This document shows, one piece after another, positions 27,787-36,400 of a stretch of 64,000 bases of DNA; position 1 is the first letter of the stretch; each line of letters begins with the position of its first letter. Under the pieces are notes generated by a model that made no database searches, was not told the origin of the DNA, and saw nothing but the letters and a program-made list of their open reading frames with translations. Source of the DNA: Cristatella mucedo. Lineage: Eukaryota > Bryozoa > Phylactolaemata > Cristatellidae. The stretch spans positions 9,053,501-9,117,500 of the forward strand of contig WPIO01000002.1 in the NCBI GenBank assembly GCA_009760855.2, in the 5' to 3' direction. The translations under genes were made by a program, and so were the position numbers.

Positions 27787-30381
27787 TTGCGTGTGCGTGC
27801 TTGTATATTTGTATGCACACTGCCCGTCAAAAGTTGCTACTCACCTGCTATCAGCACACTTACTTAAAACACAATATTTAGATTAGGTCTAACTTTGTAG
27901 CTGTTTTTATTATGCAGGAAAGCTAAGAAATATCTAGTTGCATGCAATTGATTGAGTACAATCAATAATTTGTTGAGGCATCTTGTTTTTTGTGTTTTCT
28001 TTTTATAACTTCACCCAATCGTGTCACTTGAGGCACCCTTGTGGAGGAATTGACGCCCAGTAATCCTTTGAAGTCTAAAAAACTCAGCACGTTTCATCCG
28101 CCGGTGAACTCTGAACCTTAAAGCACGTTCGACTTTGTCCCACAGCTGTTTTATTAAGCTTAAGTCCGGCCTTTGGCTTGGCCCACTGCATGACCACAAT
28201 TGGCTCGAAGCCGTAATCGGTGGGGTTCGTAAAAAACTGTTAGCAGCCACACTGCAATGTGCGTCAGGTTGTTGTCATGCTGTCCACAGAAATTGAGCCC
28301 ACGAAGAGCTTATGCAAATGGCAAGCATACATTCTGCACAATGTCGAAATAGACATTTTGATTCATGATTCTTCGAAGCCTCTTCAGACGCCCAACATCT
28401 AAGGTTGAAAGCAACCCCATGCCATTACACTTCCACCATCAAATTTAAAGGTCCTTTTCAAACAGACGTCCGTGTCCATTTCACCCATTTGCCGGTGAAC
28501 GCACTTCTACCTTTTCCTGCCGCCAAAGAAATTGAATTTGGACTCATCAGTTCCTAGCACTTTGCTCCACTGGGCAGCTGACCAGTGCTGGGATTGGCAA
28601 GCAAAATCCAGCCTTGCTTTTTTTGTGCTGCACAGTCAACAATGGCTTGCAATTGGCCACCAGCGCATTCAGTCCTTGCTCTTTAAGCCATCTACTCTAG
28701 GTATTTTAGCTTGCTCATTCCGGTTGCTTGGCAGAGTGGCAGCCGCAAACCTGTCCATCAGAGCCATGCTTTTGAGGAGCCGGACCTCCCTCGGAGAAGT
28801 TACTCAAGGGCGATCTGATCGCGGCAGTGTCCCTGTGCTACCATATTTAAGATGATTCCTAATAAACCGTACCCTCTGAGATCTTAGGCTGTCTCGCGAT
28901 TTCTAGGTTTTAATGGCCATCTCCATGCAGTGACATCAAACCGTTCTTTTACCCTGAGAAAGGTGTGCAACTGCGGTGAGGTGTGATGGCATGCTACGTA
29001 AGGCGGTTGCTTTACACGACCTCTGTCCCGAGGACGTGGGTTCGAATCCTGTGGTGGGTGATTCTTTATCGCCGCTGCAAGCGGTGGTGATATCCGTCAA
29101 GGCTCTTCTGTTGCTATTAAAAAAATGCTGTTAAATCAGCTAGTATTTATTTAACTGGCAGCATGTTCTGGTCGTGTACCGAGCGTCTCTATGGCAGGGG
29201 CTGGCCTCAACAGGTCAAGGAGACATCAGGGTACCTTAGCTCATCATTGTCCGAGGTATCGTCGGTGACAAAAAAAGTGGGTCAAAAATAGTTTCTGTTC
29301 GATGGCATTCTAGAGGGGGCTGATAGTCACATGACCATTCCCAAATGTACTTACACGGGAACCGTTGACTCGGTTGCCGACGAATGCAGTTATTTACTAA
29401 GCCAAGCACAGGAAACTGCAACTGAGTGCAAAATTATGTTAACAGATTTTTACAACTTGATAATTAGTGTAGCTTAATGAGTTATTCGAATACTGGCATT
29501 AACAACAATCGAACTCAGATCGATGAACCAGGTGCATAGAAACCTTTGGAGGGCAGTGTATATACATGTATATATGTATACACATACGTATGCTCAGCTG
29601 TCGCGTGCCTTGTGCTCTTTTGCACTTGCTCTTTTCCAGCCTCTTCTTGTTCGTAGATGATTCACAAGGGGCTCATTTTTTACTTGGCTGTGTTATAATG
29701 TTCTACTCTTCTGCTTTTCTTAGCGGATTGGTCACGGTGAAGACAAGCACTCGGATCCTGACAGGTCACCAGTATTCCTTCAGTTTATTGACTGTGTCTG
29801 GCAGATCACGCGCCAGGTATGGTAGCTATGGTAATGGCAGGTTTTGCCACGATGAGTTTTTCGCGATCATGCATCTTGGTGAGTGGATACAGAGAGTATC
29901 GAAATTGTTATCTCTGTTTTGCATCAGTCGTGTCCCTCGCCATTTTTAGTTCCCTACGGCATTCGAATTCAGTGACAATTTGCTGCTGACCATCATGGAC
30001 CACGTGTACAGCTGTCAGTTTGGAACCTTCCTGATGAACGCGGAAAAAGAACGCGTCAAAGAGGTAGGTTTTCAAGTGAAAGAATCGCGTCAACCTTGCT
30101 CCCTGCCCTTTGAGGGCTTTATTATAACATTCTTGAAAAAGGGTTGTTTATTATGAGTAAAGTTTGTTCTAACTACAGTCGTCATGCAGCTGCATTGCTG
30201 CCCATGTTTTCGACCATTAGGTCGTTGCTATTGATGCCTGCCGATGTTATTTTTGTGTTGTATTGGGGTAACAATGCTGCCTATTTAATAAACAGGCTAA
30301 TCGCTGTGAGCATTTATAGATATGCACCTATGAAGGTATTATTATAGCAGGTCATGTGTTACGCCCTTTGCTTCAAGCTGT

Positions 30382-30470
<89 letters not shown>

Positions 30471-33400
30471 TCTCTCCCTCTCCCCTCTCTCCCTCTCCTC
30501 TCTCTCTCTCCTCTCTCTCCGGACTTGATTAAAAGCAATGACATGTATTGACCCGTGCTTGAAACATCGTACAAGGGTGCTTTCTGATAGAGGAGCAATT
30601 CAGGAACCTTGTACTACTATTAACCCTGTCTGGATTCGCAGGCTGTATAATTAGTATATAGAATCCAGGTTGTTAAATCACATTCTCCAGCCGAAAGTTT
30701 AATTAGCTGTAATATGGTTTGGATCATAAAAGGCATCTGGATCTCATCACTCTGGCACCCAAGTAACACCATACTGAGGTTGTGTTCTCTTCTGTTAAAA
30801 CCTTGCACGGTCGATCGCCTACTGAACGCTTTTTGCTGCTAACGTCTCCTGAGAGTAGTTAGTAAGACTTCACTTTTGCCTGGTGGTGCAATCATTTTTA
30901 ATCTTATTTTCTTCATATGCCTGAGCCACACATTGCAATCCAAGAATGGTAAGAAGAGGTTCATAAGCTTCCTTAACTTCTACCATGTAAGGAAATGCAA
31001 TAGATCAATGTCTCTTCCTACCTGCATCGTTTTACTTTTCTTCGCTTTGAACCACGTCCGGTCAATGCCTGTGCATTCACATAAATCACCCGTTTTCAAG
31101 CCTCTCTGATTTGCAATCCCGATATGTCAAACGAATGTTAATGCAAAACGGTAGGACGTTGTCACAGAGAATCATCTTCCAAAAGCCGTGACTGTGTCAA
31201 ATGCTATAAGTAGCATCCGAAGCTGCCAGGACAGGCAGTTTGGGGTTTCTGGCTCTTTGCAAGAAAACACATTGAAGAGATATAATTTCCCCTTATATTT
31301 ATTAATGGATAATGCTAATTCTATCTCATGGTATTATTTTGGTCTTAAAATTGGCTAAGAGCTGCCATTTGTGGTTTTATAAGAAGTCTCCACATGCGAG
31401 GATTTTTGACAGTGAGTACTTATATCTGCTCTTATAATGACCTGGGTTTGTTAGTCCATTAGTCAGTAAGCCACAGATGCTGCCAGCACATTTTTATGGA
31501 TTATTTATGATGTATTTACAGTAGGTAGGTACACTTGCCATAAATCAATGGTTGCTGTCAAAAAGGGGGCAAGGAGAAGATAATTTGCCAATTATAATAC
31601 TTAGCTGCAGCGTGAACTATAGTAGTTGAAATTTGATATCGAAATACTAGGGCTTTGCAGGACTAAGAACTTATAAGGGTTGTTCAAATGGTGGCCATGG
31701 CATACCAGCTTTTTCATGCTTTCACCTCGATGGTTCGATCGTTCCCTTGTCCAGGCTTACCTCTCAGAAACGCCTAAGGTGTTAGGCTTTCTCTCGTCTC
31801 GACTTCGCATCTTACTCAGATCTTTTTGCATTGCCTCATAACGCTGCTCAATTCCTTTGGAGACAATGCCTTCAGTTTCTGTGCACCTAAAGCCCAGAAC
31901 TCTCTACTGACCGACGTTATAATAATTATTGTTTTAACACGTTTATGTAGCATCTCAAGAGAACTAAATCTCTTTTCTGGCACTTGAAGTGGGCTGGAAA
32001 AGACAATAGCATGCACACAACCTGCAATTTCTGCATGCGAATTTCTACATATGCGAAAGCAGCAGCAGTAGCGTTGTCATGGAAACGATGGCAAGCAAGG
32101 GGGGCCTGCAACCACCGTCTTGCAGCTGATGCAGGCTGATGCTCGGCTGTGCGCCAGACACAACGGCGGCGCCGTGTGTGCAGAGCTTCGAATCGTGCTG
32201 CTGCAGCACGCCAGACTCTAGGCGCCGGTCGTGACGTGAAGCAGTGGGTCCGGCCCGGACTGGTAGCTGCCCTGCCGCTCACTCCAGGACGAGCGTGGCT
32301 AAGTCTCCTTGTGTAGTGTCTGCATCATGCACGTCGTCGGCGCCTGGCGGCTCTCTGCCCGGCACGGTTCGAGGCTGCGCCTTTCATTCATTCGCGACCT
32401 ACGCGGCACACTGGCTGTCGTGCTAGCTGATGGCAGGAGAGGGCACCGCTCCTCGCCACTGCCTGCGTCATGGCCACCGGCTGAGGGTGCGCGCTGGCGT
32501 TGCGCTGCTGCAGAAGCTCAAGCAGACGACGGTGTCTCTCTGGTCGTTCGTCAACAGTCAGCTTGACGAATACACGAATCCTCTGTACGTCAACTACCTC
32601 CACCAGCACGTGCTCTACCCGGTGGCCAGCATGCGACGAATCGAGCTGTGGAATCAGTACTACCTGCGCTGGAATCCCAAGATGCGGCCGCAGGTCTGGG
32701 AGCGGCAGCAGCAGCGGCAGCAGCTCTGTGTCAGCCGAGATACTCGCTCGTGCGCCGATCCCCCTCCGTGCACGAGTGAGCTCTCTGACGTTTTCGTCTG
32801 AGTTGTTCTTAGACTGCTAGAATCGTTTTGTGAGCTAACTTGATCGAGGCTGAAGGAACTCGAGCGGCTCCTTCAGTTTTTATCGGGGGGGGGGGGCTTG
32901 GGGGGGGGGGGGGGGGGGGGTAGTTGGCACCGAACAAGTTGATTTTTCTAGCACCGCTGCTGCTAGATCAGTCTCGATGCTGTTTTCGCTCCCATTTTGC
33001 TCATATGCGTGCAACGAGTGTTATGGCGCCTCACTTTTCGAGTTTCGTTGTGCTCACGGATAGCCGCACTCTGAGTTGTCCCAACTGGCAATATTCACTT
33101 GATTGACTCACTTTTAAGCCTTGCCTGCTGGACTTATATTTGCCAGCAGCTATACAGAGCTAGCCACTGTGGTCGGTCTCCCTGTTGCCCAGAGCAGAGG
33201 TAGCTCTAACGAGAGAGCAAGTTACTAACCACCTGCATGGAATGGCATAAATTTATGTAGGGTCGTCGATTAACACAGAAGTCGAGTTGATGTTGGTTAT
33301 TTTTGTAGCTGTTGAGCCAGGAAGCGAATTCGGTTGGTGAATTTTTCCTCACCTTTCGAACTTGCTCTTTTCTAAGCGTTTGCTCTGGCGTTGAGGTCGC

Positions 33401-36400
33401 CATCGATGTGTTCGACTAGAATAGTCAAGCTAGTCTGGTCTCTTTGCAGCCTTGTAATTTTGTTGTGCGTGAAAAGAAATCAGTTTCGTCAGCAAACTGT
33501 CGCCGGTCTTTCGGTATATTTTCGGCATTGCTGCTGGCTGAAAATACGAGCCTTTTCGGTTTGTTGGTGCTGGAGGCTGTTGATACTGAGCGTGGACTGC
33601 CGGACAGTTTTTAAATGGCTGACATTCGAAAGTGCATTTTTAAGTGCCTGCCGTTTGGAGTGTAGTAGTATTGCAAGGTCAGTCTGGCCCGGATTTGAAT
33701 GACTTTTCAGCAATTGAGATATGGAGCATGCACTCAAATGTGGGTTTTCGCAGGCTAGCAATATAATATGACCGTGAGACAACTGACTCGAATTCTGCCG
33801 AAATAAAGAAAGCTGCTGCCCAACAGTCGTATAGTGCATATAATGCCAGTGGCTTGCAGCACACTGATATAAACATTCTGGTCCACGATGCCAGGAATTT
33901 GATGCAGTGCTCCAATCCGTAGAATTTTGCATTATGGACCAGCAGGTCCGTATGGAGTACCTCCACGTGCTTAGGGATCACTGGAACAGGGCTGAACTAG
34001 GTCAGATCCTACCATATCTTTTTTTACCATTTTTATAATTTACTTCATATTGCACTTTGCTGTGGGCCATCCGGAAGCCCTTAAATGATTGGTCGCCTCA
34101 TTTTTTGGTCTTAGGTCCCCTTCTTTTTACTATCTATGCTCTTGCTCTGGCTGATGTCATCACCCAGCACAATTTACCTCCTTTCATTTCTACTCTGATG
34201 ACACTCAGCTCTTCGTATCCTTCGACCCATCTTGTCCTTGCTCCTCATCCGACTCAATTTCAATGCATCGACGTGCATCGACGTCTTTCTTGTTCGGATC
34301 GCCACTAACTGCCTGAAGCTGAACGATGATATGAGCAACCTAATAGTTATGGCCAAGGTTGGTGTCTCATTCCGAAAGACCTCACCCTCAACATTGGTTC
34401 ATGTAGAAATCTCCTGTGATGTCGATCTGTAATCTAGGCTTGCTATTCCAAAACGACTTGTCTTTAGACGAGCACATTTCATGCGCTGTTAAGAATCGTA
34501 GTTACGTAGCAGCAACTGCCAAAATCAGAGCCTGCTTAGATAAGAGTACGACTGCCAACCTAATTCTTGCGATTGTAACATCGGGTCTAGATTACTGCAG
34601 TTCTCATTATTTGGGATTTGCAGCGAGTGCCCTTAATTTTCTTCAGTGGATGCTAAACTCAGCTGCTTGTCTGATCTGTCGTCAATGGTGTAGCTGCCAC
34701 ATCATGCCACTTCGTCTAAGTTTCACTGGCTCCCGGTCAAGTATCAAAACGATTTCAAGATCCTTTGTCTGGCCGAAAAGTCTCTTTACTTGCTTGCACT
34801 CTTCAGCATCTAGTTGTCTTGCTATACCTCTCAGTAAATTGAAATCTTTAGGTAATCGCACCTTCAGCTTGTATGCACCGACATTCTAAAACTTGCTTCC
34901 GGCTATGGTCACCACCTGCAATGACCTTGCACTTTTTGAGGACATACCCCCTTAAGTCTTAGGTGGAGGTGTATCAGTTTTGTTAAGCCTTCTCTTTGCC
35001 CTGTGATCTTGTCCTATTTTGGCTCGTGTTCTTTTCTTGCTCACCTGTGCATGAAGTAAGTGCATGTTACTTACCAGAGGTAATACTAATTACTGTTTCT
35101 GAGTGTCTTATTTGCATAGTTTAGTTAGCTAGCCTAAGTGTAATTCTTGATAGCTTTTGCAGGCTTTTAACCGTGCATGTCACCAACCTTTAGTTATCGA
35201 TTCTCATGCAGCAAGGATGTAAGGTGCCTAGATAGAGGATTTGGTCTCCGGGAGCGCTATTCTAGCGACCTATTATTATTTTTATTATTATTATTACTAA
35301 TATCTGCACCCGAAGGCGAGCCCTCTGCCCTGATCCCACCGCCGCCGTGCTCCAGAAAGTGCTGCAGGCAGTTACCCCCTCCCCCTCGCTTGTGTTCCTC
35401 TCCTCTTCTTCTGCAGCACTCTGAGCCAGCACTTTATTGTTGTCAAAGAATTGAAGCTTATTAATTTATTGTTGTCAAATATTATTAATTTATTGTTGTC
35501 AAAGAATTGAAGCTTGCTTTCGTCGGTCCAATAAATCGAGCGCTGACCTTCACGATTCCGGTTGGCGCGTGGCCTTCAGCCGGATGCATTCAGCAGCATG
35601 CCCTGCTCACTTAGCCCTCTCCAGCTGTCCTCGGCAAGGCGAGGCCACACGGTTCGCTTGCTAATTTCGGTCCCTGCCGTGGCTTCTGGTGAATGCACTA
35701 GCTTGGCCAAGCAGGGCTTTCTATTGCGTGGTGAAGCCATCGTTAGCAGCCGGTCATGGCGGCATGATGTCTCGTTCTGGCGGACTAAGCACTGGCTGTT
35801 GACCAGAGAGTCCTTACTGAGTGTGCTTTGCCGGATTGTGCCCTGACAAACCTTCCCACATTCCAAGCATGCTAGCAATCTTCCCATCGCTGCAGCAGCG
35901 CAGTTTGTCAAGGCCTAGCAGAGTACTTGTCTGCAAAGTCGGCGTGCTTCACAGCCTTCAGTATGCTATTGCAGCTGCACCAGTTCACACCCGACCCACC
36001 AGAAAGTGGGTGGGGTGGTGGGGTGACATGACAGACTCCTGAAAGTTCTCGTCACGGAAAAAACTTGCACACTTCTTTTCTTCAAGGATTGGATCTGGAA
36101 ACCATTCATGAGATTTTTTTAATGGCAGCCACTCGGCTTGAAAGTTGGTCACTGTTATCCGTTTCTGTGCGATTACCTCATTGTAACCATGGCTTCAAGT
36201 CTCGGCACGGTGCGATCAAGCGTGTCACCCGTGAGCCAGCCGTTAAGCAGCGTCGGAGCACGGCTTCTCCCTGGGGGGTGAGGCATAAATACACGTACTA
36301 CTTGCTGCCCTGTGGGGGTGAGCGCTGATGCTGCTGTGCACCAGCTGCCGGGCTACCTGCCATGACCGCGGCCGCTAGGCAGAGCAAGGTGAAAGCGATG

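Larger units (their letters stand above)
30521..32513 (+). other. Rest of MTMR2-like intron 13
   Basis: Unrecognised DNA apart from two short L2-like LINE pieces of opposite orientation at 31,740-32,000. Confidence 0.45.

Noticed and set aside
29030-29060. tRNA gene
   Set aside because: B-box and A-box similarity comes from SINE heads; no cloverleaf with proper acceptor stem is seen.
35562-35911. Opposing 94- and 111-codon frames in MTMR2 intron 14
   Set aside because: Considered as a possible second Tc1 piece, but I could not see any transposase motif.
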